DNA of 64,000 nucleotides, from NCBI RefSeq assembly GCF_032062135.1, contig NC_092861.1:136176257-136240256 (forward strand), given 5' to 3'. Numbering within the stretch: the stretch's first letter is position 1; each line of letters begins with the position of its first letter. Source of the stretch: Pyxicephalus adspersus. Its lineage: Eukaryota > Chordata > Amphibia > Anura > Pyxicephalidae. The position numbers and the translations under genes were made by a program. Of the stretch, positions 1 through 12,388 are shown in pieces. The notes under the pieces were generated by a model, which did no database searches, was not told where the DNA came from, and worked only from the letters and a program-made list of their open reading frames with translations.

Positions 1-172
1 CCTCCTAATATGTGATAATTCCCCCACCTCCTAGATTGTAAGCTCTTCGGGGCAGGGTCCTCTCCTTCTGTGTCACTGTCTGTTTCTGTCAGTCATTTGC
101 AATACCTATTTATTGTACAGCGCTGTGTAATATGTTGGCGCTATATAAGTCCTGTATAATATTAATAATAAT
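1..172 (-). repeat. Truncated copy of the 'attacgcagcgctgtaca' interspersed repeat
   Basis: The segment carries the motifs 'agattgtaagctcttcggg', 'gtacagcgctgtgtaatatg' and 'ggcgctatataagtcc', followed by an ATT-rich end at 160-172. It is the reverse orientation of the copy at 60876-61392 and runs off the window edge. The family class is not certain. Confidence 0.7.
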
Positions 173-303
173 GTTCATTCACTATACAGCACTAACTGTA
201 AAGAGCAAGGGTCTCTAATACTCACTCAGGTCTGGCATTTAAAGGCTAAATGGAAGGGGCTTAGTGCAGTAAGTGGTAGGCTTGGAGATAAGTCATTGCC
301 TTA

Positions 304-650
304 AGCTACCTACACACTTCCAATGGTTCTCGCCCAATAATCGGCTCAGGGCCGATATCGGATGAGAATCTGAAGTGTGTACAACACGCGTAGTTCATCA
401 TCTAAATGACCATCCTGGTGGATCCACAGACAATGAATGATGAACGATTGTAATGCAAGCGAGGAGGCAGAGCGCCGCTCCGTCACTCTCCCCCTCCCTC
501 TACATAGACCAGAATGGTGCTGTATGTACAGCATCGTTCATGTATCGTGGAGTGATTAGTCGTTGGAAAGGATCTTTCACAATCCTTTCAAATGACTAAG
601 CACTCCACGATGCATGAACGATAACTATAATTGCAAGTGTGTATGTGGCT
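304..650 (+). mobile_element. Harbinger-like MITE, copy 1
   Basis: A 347-bp non-coding element starts AGCTACCTACACAC and ends with its inverted form GTGTGTATGTGGCT. It is flanked by TTA at 301-303 and 651-653. A 3-bp TTA/TAA target duplication is typical of PIF/Harbinger elements, so that class is inferred. The right half holds an internal foldback: the segment around 528-580 pairs with 585-632. Related copies start at 6924 (inverted), 26358 and 49837. Confidence 0.75.
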
Positions 651-1441
651 TTATGTCCTAGGTCCCTTGGGGTTATCCGCAGGGACAAAGAAATTGATAT
701 AGAAATAAACACAGGTACTTGCTAGCAACAGACTATTACTTAAAACCAAATCTTTGGCACTGCTAGCAGGACCCTTCTTAAGCTCTCAGTGAGGAACATT
801 GCTTGTACCTATTTGTTGCCCTTTTTTAAAAAACATTGGCCAAATGTTACAGATAAATGGTGATTTTGCAATCTTTGCTATCAAACAGCCTTTTTTAGAA
901 GTACATTATGTCTCAAACTTCATGGGGACCCAAACTCAAATAAGCCCAAGATTACAGCCTATGTCTTGGTTTTAAGAAATGTACCCTATAGAAATTATAG
1001 TTATATTATGTGTAAGATTTGTTTATAATACTTTGGCTACCCCTTTGTAAGATGACTTATCCCCTCCTATTGTTTCATTTACCTGTGTTTGTAGTTTATG
1101 TTTGAAAAACTTAATCAAAACCTTGAAAACAAAAGAAATGTCCTCTATATCTATGAAACCTTGGTGGCTTCTTCACTTGACATGAAGTATTCTTCATAAA
1201 ACTGTTGGTGTCCTGATAGTTTTTTCTATATAGATTGCATGGTATCACCATAAGCCATGCACGTGAACTTTACTGGCTTCAAGGTATGTGTACAAAACAG
1301 AATTGTTTGACAAAAGATTGAATTGTCCTCTTAGTCCTTGATAAATTCGCCCTTATTTCCTAATTTTGGACAAGAATTGATTGGACTACAATAAAAAGAA
1401 AACTCATGATTACCAATATAACCTTTGGCTGCTTTACACCT

Positions 1442-1501
1442 TGTCAATAAAGCTGTCTGTCAATAAAGCTAATGCCTGTCAATAAAGCTGTCAATAAAGC
1501 T
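1442..1501. repeat. Short tandem repeat of TGTCAATAAAGCT
   Basis: Four copies of the 13-base unit begin at 1442, 1458, 1477 and 1489, with 0 to 6 bases between them. Each contains AATAAA, but the array looks like a small slippage product and not a set of polyadenylation signals. Confidence 0.75.
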
Positions 1502-1720
1502 CCTAGAAGTCAGCTCTGTGACCAGATCAGCTTTCTTCAGGAAATAAAAAATCGTAATCCCTTGGGGAGAGAACGTCCCAAGGGATAACATGCATTGCCC
1601 TATCTAATGGTCTCCTGCTATTTAAAGGCCCACAGTCACTGAAAATATAGGAATTCACAGCGATACCACATCTCCATTTGTTTAGGAGAAGCTGTGCTTT
1701 ATGAGTGGCCACAGATAAGG

Positions 1721-1942
1721 ACCCTGATTTACTAAAGTTCTCCAAGGCTGGAGAGAATACACTTTCATCAGTAAAGCTGGGTAATCCAGCAAACCTGGAA
1801 CGGATTTCCTAAAAGTTATTAGCTATTTGTTAGCAAATGTTTTCAATCCTGGACCAGATCCATCCCAGGTTTGCTGGATCACCCAGCTTCACTGGTGAAA
1901 GTATATTCTCTCCAGCTTGGAGAACTTTAATAAATCAGGGCC
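1721..1942. mobile_element. Palindromic MITE 'CTGATTTACTAAAG', copy 1
   Basis: The left end reads ACCCTGATTTACTAAAG and the right end CTTTAATAAATCAGGGCC. The inner arms 'ctgggtaatccagcaaacc' and 'ggtttgctggatcacccag' are also inverted. The core 'aatcctggaccagatcca' is shared with copies at 33801, 39369, 41851, 42067 and 56629. There is no coding capacity. Confidence 0.75.
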
Positions 1943-3334
1943 AAGTAGTTTACCTGCTTATTGGTGATAATATTTCTTCCCATAGCTGGCTGAACACTTA
2001 GCAGCAGAAGCAGGGAGACTAGTTAGCAACGTCACCGGCTTTTATTTGTGTACAGACACAGCTGAATGATACAAGAGTCAATACGACTATTATGTTTTAT
2101 GGATGTGTATATAAAAGCAAGACCTACCTAACAGGAAAGTTGTTAAAATGGAAAACGATAATGATTTGGGGTGTTAGTTCATTTATTAATTCATTATATA
2201 GAGCTAAAAAGTCTTGACATTGATAAAGTGAATATTTCTGTTCCTTTACAAATATGTTTTAAAAACTCACAATACACAGTGTCATCATGTACAAAACTAG
2301 TACGAAGTTGTACCTTTTCTCATTAATAAGCTGTCTAGACCAAATACTTTGCCTATGATTAGTTGATGTCATCAGTCTGCAGAATGCAAGAGAAAGCATT
2401 TCCTTGTTTCTTCTACAGAAACTCAATCCTTGTCAACCAAAATGATTGTTAGTTTTGGATGACAACAGGAATTTATGTCTTTTCTATGGGGAAGGAAGGG
2501 GGTAGGCAAAAAGAGACTTCTCCTTAGCATCTTCCCTATTAGAAAAGTATCGTTGTTGTTTCTGTTAGACATTTACTGATCCAGCATAGCAAAACAAACC
2601 TTGTCAGAAGACAGCTATAATAAGTTTAGATTTCCAGCAGAGTTGAACCTGAATGCTGTATTGAGGAGTACAGGAATCTATGTGAGAGATAAGAAATATG
2701 ATTATACCTGAAGACTGTGGAGAGGCCCTTTCAGAATTTCTTTTTGCAACTTGTATCTGTAAATGCACAGAATAATGAATATAATAAAATATTCCAATGT
2801 ATAGGAAATTACAGGCTAATACGACCACTATCATTACCACGTATTTTTTTACTGACCAAGTCCATAGTCATGTCAGTGGAGCGCCTAATCAAATGCCCCC
2901 CCCTGTTGTTTTGTATTTAGTTTTTTATGATATATATATATATAGTTGTTATCTATGCTCCTTGCTAAAACCAGAAGTGTTCCGGTCCTAATGGTGATTA
3001 CTTTGATCACCTAATGTGAATACAGAAGTAAAACAGGACCTAGCTTCCTTATATGTGTATATGAATCTAGTAATAGTAAATAAACTTTTAAGCAGATTTT
3101 TTTATATGTGTATACTTCTTGTTACTGCCCCTCTGTATATTTACCAAAATATATACAGTAGTCCATCTCCATATTGCAGTTCGAAAATCAAGGTCCCAAT
3201 ATATTGCGTTTTCTACAAACTCTGTTTGAATGTTGTATTGGAAAGCGCAGTGTGATGATGCTGGGAGTTAAAGAAGGAACAAGTCTGGCCAATTGGAATG
3301 CCCAATTCATTTATTGAATGGGGCATTCCGATTG

Positions 3335-3405
3335 ACTGCACGAATAGACAGCAGCCAATCACAACTGGGATTCAGTTGTGATTGGCTGCTGACTATTCGT
3401 GCAGT
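3335..3405. repeat. Near-perfect short hairpin
   Basis: Bases 3335-3366 (starting actgcacgaatag) are the reverse complement of 3374-3405 with one mismatch in 32. The loop is 7 bases, 3367-3373 (gggattc). Flanking sequence adds partly inverted 'gggcattccgattg' and 'aattggaatgccc'. It may be a foldback transposon remnant. Transcribed, it would form a stable stem. Confidence 0.75.
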
Positions 3406-3480
3406 TGGGCATCTATGTATTGCAGATTTTCGTTTATTACGGGTGGTTTTGGAACATAACCCCCGCGGTAAACAAGGGTC

Positions 3481-3484
<4 letters not shown>

Positions 3485-3519
<35 letters not shown>

Positions 3520-3525
3520 TATACA
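3485..3525. repeat. (TA)n microsatellite
   Basis: An almost uninterrupted TA dinucleotide run directly follows a T-rich stretch. A shorter TA run lies at 2931-2944. Confidence 0.9.
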
Positions 3526-4459
3526 CTACAGCATGAAATCTTATAATGAACATAATTTAAAATCCAAATTTTATTTCAATTTTTTTTAATTTTCAGCTTT
3601 CCATTCACCTTCCTTTTTATTTTGGCACGTGATCAATCATAATATTTTTTCAACTGTGTTACATTGTAAGAACATTCAATTAAATCCATGGTGACTAGTG
3701 ACTTTTGTGATTGAATACGTGTGTTTTGCTAATCCTTATTAATTTTTTTTTTACCTTTGTTACAAAGTCCGCAGGGGCACTTAATTATGTACACAATGTA
3801 TCTGCTTAGGCATGTATAAAAGCCATTATTTATTTATGTACGTCCAGAGTGTGGATGTGTGAATGGGTTTCCCTCCCTAGGTTTGAGCAGTGAATGCATG
3901 ATAAACATAGCAATAACCAGATCTTTAAATTAAACATGTCATTTTTTTCTCACTAGCTGTTAGGAGCACTGGGAATTATTTTTTACTGTATTTGTTCTGT
4001 TAATAGACCTTTCTATGAGCACTGTGGTTTAAAAGCTAGTTGTAGTTATTAGTTGGCATTTTTATTTTGACCTTAAATTGTTAATGGGAAGTTTTTACGT
4101 ATTTACGTTTTTTCTTACATTTCTATCTTTAATTGAAAGGTCTATTATTAGGATACAAATGAAGGGTGGCAACTGAAACTCTTTAATATCCCGAATAAAA
4201 TACATCAAACATAATATTGGCTGACAAAAGTCATACGCTCTGTTTATTTCTGTATGTAATATGTAATTTTCAGTTTTCACTCTCTTGCACATCTCTTTAA
4301 TTTTCTTTTATTTAATACTTAAATCAGGTATAATTACAAGTTTCCTTTTCACAAGGTAATCAGCAATGGTAGCATTCCTATTCTTCTCCATATACGTTTC
4401 TCCTAATGCACTGTTTACCTGCTATTTCTGACAACTAAGCATCCAATGTAAAGGCAATA

Positions 4460-4520
4460 CATATATGTATATATATATATATATTTAAATATTATATATA
4501 TATTATATATTATAAAATAA
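4460..4520. repeat. AT-rich simple repeat
   Basis: TA dinucleotides are mixed with TTAAATATTA motifs. Low-complexity sequence only. Confidence 0.85.
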
Positions 4521-5632
4521 ATTAGAATATTGTTCCTTGGCCTCTACCCTGTCCCTCTTCATTGTGGGGAGTTGGAGACACATGATCTGTCAATGGCAGG
4601 ACATTTTGGTGATTGAGTGCCTGACTTCTTAACATTCACTGCAAGGAGTTACACAGTATTTTAACTTTTGCTGATGTTTGAATGCCCCCCAATGTGGGAT
4701 GCTCTGTGCACTGTGGGCCAGAACAAAAGTGGACACCAGTACTTGAGATATGTAAGAGGGAAGAAGCTGAGAAGACTTTTGAAGCATTAAGGATTTTACT
4801 AAACTACACGGAATGCATTTGGACATTCCATATCCTTGTTTCCATATTATCTTCAACAATCACACATATAATTTCACTATAGTGCTGCATAGCAGCCAAA
4901 TCAAAATGAAAAAAACTTTCCTTCAGAAATGTTTCACAGACCCATGTCAGAAGCAAAACACCCACCAACACTGAAGCTTCTAGCAGTTTTGTGTTGTAAT
5001 ACAAAAAAGTCGAAGCCTGTAATAGAAGAATTTCTGATTGGTTGTTAAAGTTATTACACTTTCCAATAATGTTTACCCACTAAATAAGCCTAATCTTTTG
5101 GAAAGACTCTGCATAAAGCTGCATGAAAAAACAAATACTTGTCCAAAAGTTTGTTATACTTGTGACGCATATATTTCCAGCAACTTGCCATATGATACAC
5201 TTAGTTTTATTTGTCAATAGGACAGTAAAAGGCTATTTTCGCATCAGCTCTAATCATTACCACCATGGTCCACAGAGGAGCTGACTTTCTCAAAGGGAGT
5301 TTTATTTCCACAGTCCTGATCCGCTGCCTCAAGCAAAAGTTGTTATTGCATAGTAGTACAATAAAGGATAGAGAGACAGAGCCAAATATAGTTGTCATTC
5401 TTTGGTGACTCACTCTCCTGTGTATCATTAGGTAAAGCTACAATTCCATTTATTTATGATACAGCTGTAAGCATTTGAAGCTTTGTCTGGACTGCAACTG
5501 GCCATGACACTCAGCATGTTCATGTAAGTCTAAGGGGGCAGTGCAGAAGAGTTCAAGGGATTTAGTGAGAGTTATCTAGTAGTTATGGGGTTTTTATATG
5601 CATAATATACACATATCAATGTGGGTGTTAGT

Positions 5633-5916
5633 ATATTATTATTATCCAATGTTTATATGGTGCCAACATATTACGCCGCTCATTACAATGTCCATAGTCA
5701 TGTCACTAGCTGTCCCGCAAAGGGGCTCACAATCTAATGTCCCTACCATAGTCATATGTCATTACCATAGCCTAAGGTCAATTTGGGGGGAAGTCAATTA
5801 ACTTATACAAATAGAGAACCTGGAAACTCCATGCAGATAATATTCTGGCCAAAATTTGAACCTGGGACCTAGCGCTGCAAAGACCAGAGTGCTAACTTCT
5901 GAGCCACTGTGTCGCC
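5633..5916 (+). repeat. Interspersed repeat 'gtccatagtcatgtcactag', copy A
   Basis: Diagnostic stretches are 'ggggctcacaatctaatgtc', 'cataccatagtcatatgtca'-like sequence, 'ggtcaatttgggg' and the ending 'cctgggacctagcgctgcaa'. The same order is seen at 23611-23945 and 31378-31628 on this strand, and in reverse at 55308-55592 and 59255-59438. An internal segment present in copy B is missing here. Class is unknown to me. Confidence 0.75.
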
Positions 5917-6923
5917 ATATATCTAGAAATATATAGAAATAGCAAGCCACAATCTACCCAAGGGACCCATGTTTAAATTGTATAAACCCAAAGCAAAAAG
6001 TTTATATATTGCACCTTAATTTCTTTATTTTCATCTGGTGATCTTTCCAGTAACTCACTTCCTGTCCTAGCGTGTATAATAGTGGAGAAACAGCTATATA
6101 ACATAGGAGGGATGATCTATAGTTTACAGAGATAGCTGGGGGGACAATAAACTGATAAGAGCACAGGCAGACAACTCTTATCAGCTCACAAAGATCCTTG
6201 CAGGATCAGCAGGTATATTTTGCACTTATGTAACAGATAAAAATGTATTAAACTGTATTCAAATGCTAATGTATTTGTTGGTAATGACACATGACTATGG
6301 CAGGAACATTAGATTTTGAGCCCCTTTTAGGGACAGATATGACAATAGACTTTGTAAAGTACTGGGTAATATATGGGCACTAAAGAAATACAAATAAATT
6401 AACTATCAGATCTAAAGGGAACAAACAATAGATGTTAATTCATACAGTCACACATTGTGATAACCAGACATGAACATATGTGTGAAACCCAAAGGAATGT
6501 ATTACATCATTCATACCTCCCAACTTTGTAAGATAAGATACAGAAACGCCTTTTAACACAAAGTTTGTTGGCAAAGGACATTTCTCGATACACGTCCAGT
6601 TACATGGACTATGAAGGATTAGTGAATGATTAGTTAAACTCACAAATACTTTTCACAAAATATACAATAAAACAAAAAGAAGGACACCTAAAAAGGAAAA
6701 AAGAATGGAATGCTTTGTTACCAAAAAACAGTTCCTTCAAGTAAGGTAAAATAGGAACCTTTGTAGTTATATACAGGAGGGTATGTGGCACTGGGTGTAC
6801 AATTCTGAAAAAGTGAATAAAAGAAGGGGGATTGAAAGAATGATAGTCAGGGCATGAAGGGACAGCCAACTGTCTATTTGTTACAGGAAATAGGAACTAT
6901 AAATATTAGTAAGCAAGGTGGTA

Positions 6924-7255
6924 AGCTGCATACACACGTGCAATTATTGTCATTGGAAAGGATCTTCCACGACCCTTTCCAACGACAAAGGACTGCACAA
7001 TGCATTAACAAGTGCTGTACATACAGCACCGTTCTGCTCTATGAAGAGGGGAGGGGGAAAACGACGGAGCTGAACCGTGCTGCGTGCTCCCCCCCTTCCC
7101 TTGCATTAGGATCGGTCGTCGTCCATCGTCTGTGGATCCGCCAGGACAGTCGTTCAAACAATGGACGACGGGCGCTGTACACACATCAGATTCTCGTATG
7201 ATATCGGTCCTGAGCCGATCATCGGGCGAGAACCATTGGACATGTGTACATAGCT
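6924..7255 (-). mobile_element. Harbinger-like MITE, copy 2 (inverted)
   Basis: The TIRs are AGCTGCATACACAC and GTGTACATAGCT, flanked by GTA at 6921-6923 and TTA at 7256-7258, so one flank has probably mutated. The internal blocks 'ggaaaggatcttccacgacc', 'tgctgtacatacagcacc' and 'ggatcggtcgtcgtccatcg' match copies 1 and 3, in inverted order relative to both. The stop-free stretches inside are not genes. Confidence 0.75.
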
Positions 7256-7313
7256 TTAGTTTAGGGATTTTATACATTTTGGGTGCTCAATAAAAGAACC
7301 TAGACATCAATAT

Positions 7314-7995
7314 TCATTTGACCTTTACCCTTTGCACCTTAAGTCCTTCCATTTCCATAAGGTGGTAAAGTTCTTTATTCTGTTCCACAAGATTTTGGAG
7401 ATGTTTTCCACTAGTTGAATGAAATGAGTAAAGTGATGAGTTAGAAAAGTCACACCAACCTTGCGCTTTTTTTTTACTCCTGGCTATCCATGTTGGAAAC
7501 ACATTTTTTAGACATCTTCACACCCATATGAGTAGACATTCTTTTCCAAAATCATGGTCGCTATTGCTGCAGGAACAGTCTCCACTCTTCTTGGAGGGTG
7601 TTTGTTGTGCCCCATTTAGGCAAAAGAGGAAGATCTTTATCCTAAATGTGTTTAGTAGGTTTGGGGTTAGTTCATTTTATTTGAGGTTTCGAGATCTGTG
7701 CAGGTCGTCGGTTGCCTTTAAACCAGCCTTGTCAAACCGTATCAGAGTTGGCTTTGTGCACATGCTGGAACAGAAAAGAGTCTTTCTTAAATTTTTGCCA
7801 CAAGTTTGGTAACACACAGTTGTCTGAAACATTGTTACACACTGTAGTATTACACTGTGGACACCTGAACTCAATCATTTGGAAAGGTTTCCACATTCTT
7901 ATGGCTACATAGTTGTGGGGCTTTCCCATTTGAGGTCCTAAACCCAAAGAGCAACTCTGAGTAACAGGAAAATATAAAACATGCTTGCAATCCAC
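7314..7995 (-). pseudogene. Possible decayed coding fragment, family unknown
   Basis: On the - strand three open stretches in different frames follow one another (7995-7732, 7874-7677, 7502-7314), as expected of a coding sequence broken by frameshifts. The first contains a CxxC motif (FRCPQCNTTVCNN) preceded by several aromatic residues (RMWKPFQMIEF). The last is rich in charged residues and ends at a stop near 7314. There is no start, splice site or poly(A) tract that would settle whether it is a retrocopy, a transposon fragment or chance. It lies in the presumed STPG4 intron on the opposite strand. Confidence 0.3.
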
Positions 7996-8520
7996 TTAAA
8001 ATTCACTAACTAGCTTTTACTAACCCTCTAATATAACCCACAGTAGTGGGTACAAAATCAGCTCCCTACCATTTCATTGTCATTGAGCAAAAGGACCAAG
8101 CATCGATTAGTGTAATCAGAAAGGCAGTCCAAGAACAGGGAGTTCTGTACCTAATGGGATAGAAACTAGGAAATATACCAACCCTTCCTCTGCATTTTAA
8201 GGGAATTACTGATTCAAAACCCTTAATTCTTGCACAAGTATTATATAGTATGAATTTAAACTGACCATAGATTCTTCTGACATTTGGTAAACTCATCTAA
8301 CTTGGCACACAAGTAGTTGATCCATTCAGCATGGCCTGGAGCAAAGCATTAAAAGCTGGGTGGAAACAATGTGCTCCATCAGTAGAAGTAATAAAACTTG
8401 GCTGTAGCTACTTAGTTTACCCTTGCATGGACCACATGGTTTTTAAAATTCTACTTCTTATAAAGCATTTGTGCTGCTATTTGCCTCTATTTCTCACTCT
8501 TACTTTTTTTCTGTCTTTAG

Positions 8521-8637
8521 AAAAATCCTGGGCCCGGAACGTATGATCCAACCAGACAGCTTCCAAAACAACCACCCACACTTGCCAAAATGGGTCGCAT
8601 TCATGGTCTCTTTTTTTGTAATTCATTTGACTTTTGA
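8521..8637 (+). CDS. STPG4: STPG4, terminal coding exon (sperm-tail PG-rich repeat protein 4)
   Basis: The exon begins directly after a strong acceptor (tttttttctgtctttag) and reads 38 codons from phase 0 to TGA at 8635-8637. Residues 2-8 are NPGPGTY, the sperm-tail PG-rich repeat signature. The following [14 protein letters not shown] closely matches the C-terminal end I know for human STPG4 (C2orf61), which ends with a similar LFF-containing tail. The family is expressed in the germ line, and mouse STPG4 (GSE) is reported to act in early-embryo chromatin reprogramming. That role is known for the family, not shown here. Earlier exons are not visible and would lie before base 1. The tail-to-tail position relative to TTC7A agrees with human 2p21. 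A retrocopy is unlikely because the homology starts exactly at a splice acceptor. Confidence 0.85.
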   Translation, partial: KNPGPGTYDPTRQLPKQPPTLAKMGRIHGLFFCNSFDF

Positions 8638-9122
8638 ATTGTGAATCACAGAAGATAATTAGGGTTCTGCTTGTGTCTGTAAAATTGATTCTCATTCTGA
8701 AATACGACAGCACTATGAATACACCAGTCAGCAAAGTGAATGCAGCTATTATCTAACAACTAACACATGCTTATTCAGTAAGGCAAAGAGCAATGGCAGT
8801 AACCTAGAGAGACAGTCAACCTATGGCAAGTAGAGACGAGCAAATACAATTTGTGTGACTCACAACAATTTCTAAAGGTCTGCTCTGAGCCATGGTTTTC
8901 TGGGAAGCAGAAATATCTTTACCAGTGGTGAACCAGTAAAGATATCTACAAGACCACTTACCAGTTCACTTATGGCAGCTTAAGGTGTGCCATGGCATAG
9001 GATACAGTAGGGATACTGTTTTCAAAGTAGCTGTAAACCCAATCACTACAGTTTATTAGTTTTCAATATTTTAGTGTTAGTAAAGTTAGTTTTAGTTATT
9101 TTATATCCACATTCACATTTCA

Positions 9123-9128
9123 ATTAAA
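9123..9128 (+). terminator. Possible STPG4 polyadenylation signal (ATTAAA)
   Basis: This is the first common signal variant I find after the STPG4 stop codon, about 490 bases downstream. No AATAAA occurs in between. The call rests on the hexamer and position only. Confidence 0.25.
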
Positions 9129-9770
9129 GTAATAACTGGTGACCCTACCAATATAGCACTCTTCAATAAGGGTGACAACGCTTTGTCCCTATGGCACAGT
9201 TCTGCTCTTACATTGTCACCCTGTCACATGTGCTACAATCAGAGTCTATACGTTGTGATGCCCACACTCACTACATAGGCATGGTCCACTATTGTCACCA
9301 TCTGGAAGCCCAACTTGACCAAAGACCTGCAGCCCAGGAAGGATTTGCACAGGAAGAGTCTGATAATGGCCGAAGGCAAAAAGATGCATGCAAATGATAA
9401 AACAGAAATGACAACAGCATTTAAAAAACATGGAAATTGTTTAGGATAGTCAGCAGTTTAGCAATGAAATAGTTATACAGTTAGGGTTTACATCTAATGT
9501 AAGATTGTAGGGAGTGTTGGGCAGGAATTCTCACCCATGTTATATTTGCTGAATATTTACAAATAAGAGAAAAATGGGTTCCACTCTGCTAAATCACAAT
9601 AGAATCAGATATTTCTGGCTACAGCATCCTAAAATCTCATTGGTTGATATGAAATAGATCATTCTCCGACTGCTTTACTGAATAAGCACAATAGAGTCCT
9701 CTGAATTACATTAGGTCCTTATGGTCATAGAAGCTGCAAAGTTTTCTTTAACATCCTGATGAGAAATCTA

Positions 9771-10115
9771 GGGCCCCTTTCACACTTTTGGTTGCAAACA
9801 TCACAGGAAGCTGCTCCCAGCTGCATAGCATGCTACTGGTATGTGTCCAGGAGCAAACTGCACCGTACGTTAATGTGTTTACACACATTGCCCTTGCATT
9901 TGCAGTTGTGGTGTGATTCTGTCTCCAGGAGAAGAAGTGGAAGCACATATCCTGAAAAGACATGTTGGTTCTAGGGACCATATGACAACCCTACTGCAAC
10001 CGTGTGCGAAGGCGTGCACAAAGTGCTTCCCGACTGCTTCTATTCTGTTGAATGGGAGTTGTTGTGAGTGCAGTTGACCCTGTGGTACAATCCTGTGGTC
10101 AGCCTAAAGCCTGAA
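9771..10115. mobile_element. MITE-like repeat starting GGGCCCCTTTCACAC
   Basis: The left end gggcccctttcacac and a gc-rich inner part with 'caggagcaaactgcacc' match, in reverse, the block at 23950-24239, which ends 'gactgaaagaggcc'. The right boundary is approximate. Confidence 0.4.
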
Positions 10116-10750
10116 ATTGCCAGTTGATGGAATGAGCTCAGGCAAATCTTTTTCTATCCACAATTTGCAGGACTGATGATCACACACACAAAAATAAATG
10201 ATGAACAGTTTGAGTTTTTTCAACTTGATAAGAGTTTGTTTTCACTTTTGGTAACTTTCCATGATGTTCCACTCACGTTTTCTTTGATTTATTCTAAATG
10301 ACAACCATAAATCCTTTTTAAAAAAAACTTTGATTGATTGATTGATTTTCTTCTGTATGGAGTTAAAGAATGAGCAACAAAAACATAAAATCAATACACT
10401 ACTCACCCTTTAACCACTTTAAAACCTTTCCAGCTTGTTTGATGTGTTTGTTTAACCTCAAAAGATCATTTGATTGAGGTATTGTAAATAGAGCCATTAT
10501 TTCAGAATTCTTGGAATTACAGATAGAGGCATTTAGTAAACAGCCCTGTACATGTGCATGCACAATCAGCAAAAGGGACATTGTAAAGTGTTAAATCTTA
10601 TTTCCCAGCAAATATTCCCCCACCTTCATATTATCTTACATGCTTTTTTGTTATCTTTTTGAAGCATGTATTTGTACTTACTAACTTATGGGAACTCAAG
10701 CAACGGCTTTGAATTCATTATGTACTTTATGTATACTATGTGCTTTAGAA

Positions 10751-11050
10751 CAGTGGTTGCCAACTGGTGATTGGTGAGAAAATTTTGGGGGTCCACGTCT
10801 CTGGTCGGTGCACCCGGGCGCGGTCAGGAGAAGGACTCCGCCGGGTGGATGCACAGGCCAGAGCCGCGGACCACATCCCCCATGCAAATCCCCCTGCACG
10901 ACACTACCCACACACTCTCCCATTTCAGGCTCAGATCTGCAATGGCAGAGTGGGAGGGGTTATGGTGTTATGATGTCACTATGGGGGAGGTCCCTCCCTT
11001 TTGATTGACAACCGGCTCCCACGCATGCGCGGTCAGGGGATTTCTTGCAT
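10751..11050 (+). mobile_element. hAT-like element fragment, TIR CAGTGGTTGCCAAC
   Basis: The start CAGTGGTTGCCAAC resembles the TIR of the hAT element at 27474. The interior is much more GC- and CpG-rich than its surroundings (for example 'gcacccgggcgcggtcagg'), and no matching right TIR is seen, so the copy is probably 3' truncated. Overlapping open stretches inside it are by-products of GC content. Confidence 0.55.
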
Positions 11051-11197
11051 TGCTTGCCATAGATTGGTCCTACAGCATCAGTCCTACCCCATCTGTATCT
11101 ACTCACACTAACCTGTTACAATATCAAGGGACAATCATTGCGTACCCAAAACATTTTTGACGTTTATGAATTGGGCTTTAAATTTAGAGCTACGTAG

Positions 11198-11275
11198 GCA
11201 TCCCACACCCAACATTCAGAAGTGTACGTGGGCATGCAACACACCTAAAATTCAGAGGTGGATGCATGCATCTAG
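11198..11275. repeat. Short imperfect tandem repeat, 34-36 bp period
   Basis: Units begin with gcat at 11198, 11232 and 11268. The first two share a cacacc...aacattcagaagtg-like core with substitutions; the third is partial. Confidence 0.5.
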
Positions 11276-12295
11276 CACGTCCAAATGTGTTCAAAACATA
11301 ATAAAAACAAATAAAATAAAAGTTTAAGAGATAAGGGGAGTTTTGTAGTTCATTACTTTGAATTTAATTTGTTTTTATGGGGAATGTGTTAAAATGCATG
11401 TAAAGTTTTTATATCTGTCTGTGGCTCCAATATTTCTGTACCTGTTATGTCTGTACAATATATGGAGGGTGGGATTGTCCCTGCCACAGATGGGCATTGA
11501 CAGAAACCAAATAATTGTCAGTTCTTACCCCATTCCTCACCTACCTTACCCCTCTCCAGACAGGCTTTCAGGAAAATCTTCTCCAACTGGAACACAGATG
11601 GCAATAAAAACCAGAAGGGGGTCTAATCTTTCCAAATTCTATCCAAATTAATATTGTTACAATGTACTTATGAACATTTATCAACACGATCTTCTGTCTA
11701 CACTCCTAACAAACAGAGCTGTACCTAGGTGTCAAAATGGTCCGGGTGCTATTGGTATAGCAACCACTACATGGGGGGAAGACCTAGGGGCCTGTTTTTA
11801 AAGCTGGTGATCATGCTGATAGCCAAAAAGTGCCAACATTACTGCAGTAAAAATGGCACTGTTGTGTTCACCTTATTTAAAATATGTCATATTTATAAAT
11901 GATCTACAAGTCATGAAAAAAACTGCCGATCACTATTGTTTACCATTTGTTGCAAGTATTAAGCAGCAATAAGTATGACCTAAATTTTACAAATTACTAA
12001 CTTGATGCCAGAATGGAGATCACTGAAAAGTGGCATAGATAGGCAAAATAGTAAAAAAAAGGCCACATATTCCATTTCCAAAGTTTGCTTGGCCATTTTT
12101 AAATCTGGTGTTACAAAAGTGGTCAGATTTTTAAAAAGTGATGAACAAAGACCTAAAGATATTTTATATGATTGCCACTTCTTTATAAATAGGATGTCTG
12201 GTGTTTGGAGTGTGCACATGGCATTTAGAATAACATTTTGGGGCTTTGTTTAGACACCCAAAGTCAGACATGTCAACATAGACATGGGTGGGTCT

Positions 12296-12388
12296 GGACC
12301 CGCTAGGACCCTATGGTCACCTGAATCACGGTTGTGTTGATGGGCCCCCTAGGAGCCCATTGTCGCCTGAATCACGGTTGTGTGGATC
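12296..12388. repeat. 46-bp direct duplication
   Basis: The core 'cctgaatcacggttgtgt' occurs twice, with the shared base run starting at 12320 and 12366, 46 bases apart. Flanking bases in both copies are similar. Confidence 0.7.

Larger units (their letters stand above)
1..8520 (+). other. Presumed last intron of STPG4
   Basis: Everything upstream of the STPG4 terminal exon up to the window edge is read as intron, because no other exon of that gene could be found here on the + strand. This is inference from gene structure. Besides the repeats listed separately, I see nothing recognisable in 654-1440, 1943-3330, 3530-4455, 4525-5630, 5920-6920 and 8000-8500. The sequence there is AT-rich, with stop codons in all frames. 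Confidence 0.55.

Noticed and set aside
1442..1501. AATAAA cluster as polyadenylation signals
   Set aside because: The four AATAAA motifs belong to one tandem repeat and no coding end lies upstream.
10696..11008. Cluster of overlapping frames on both strands
   Set aside because: This is a gc-rich hAT-like fragment; the frames overlap each other and show no conserved motif.
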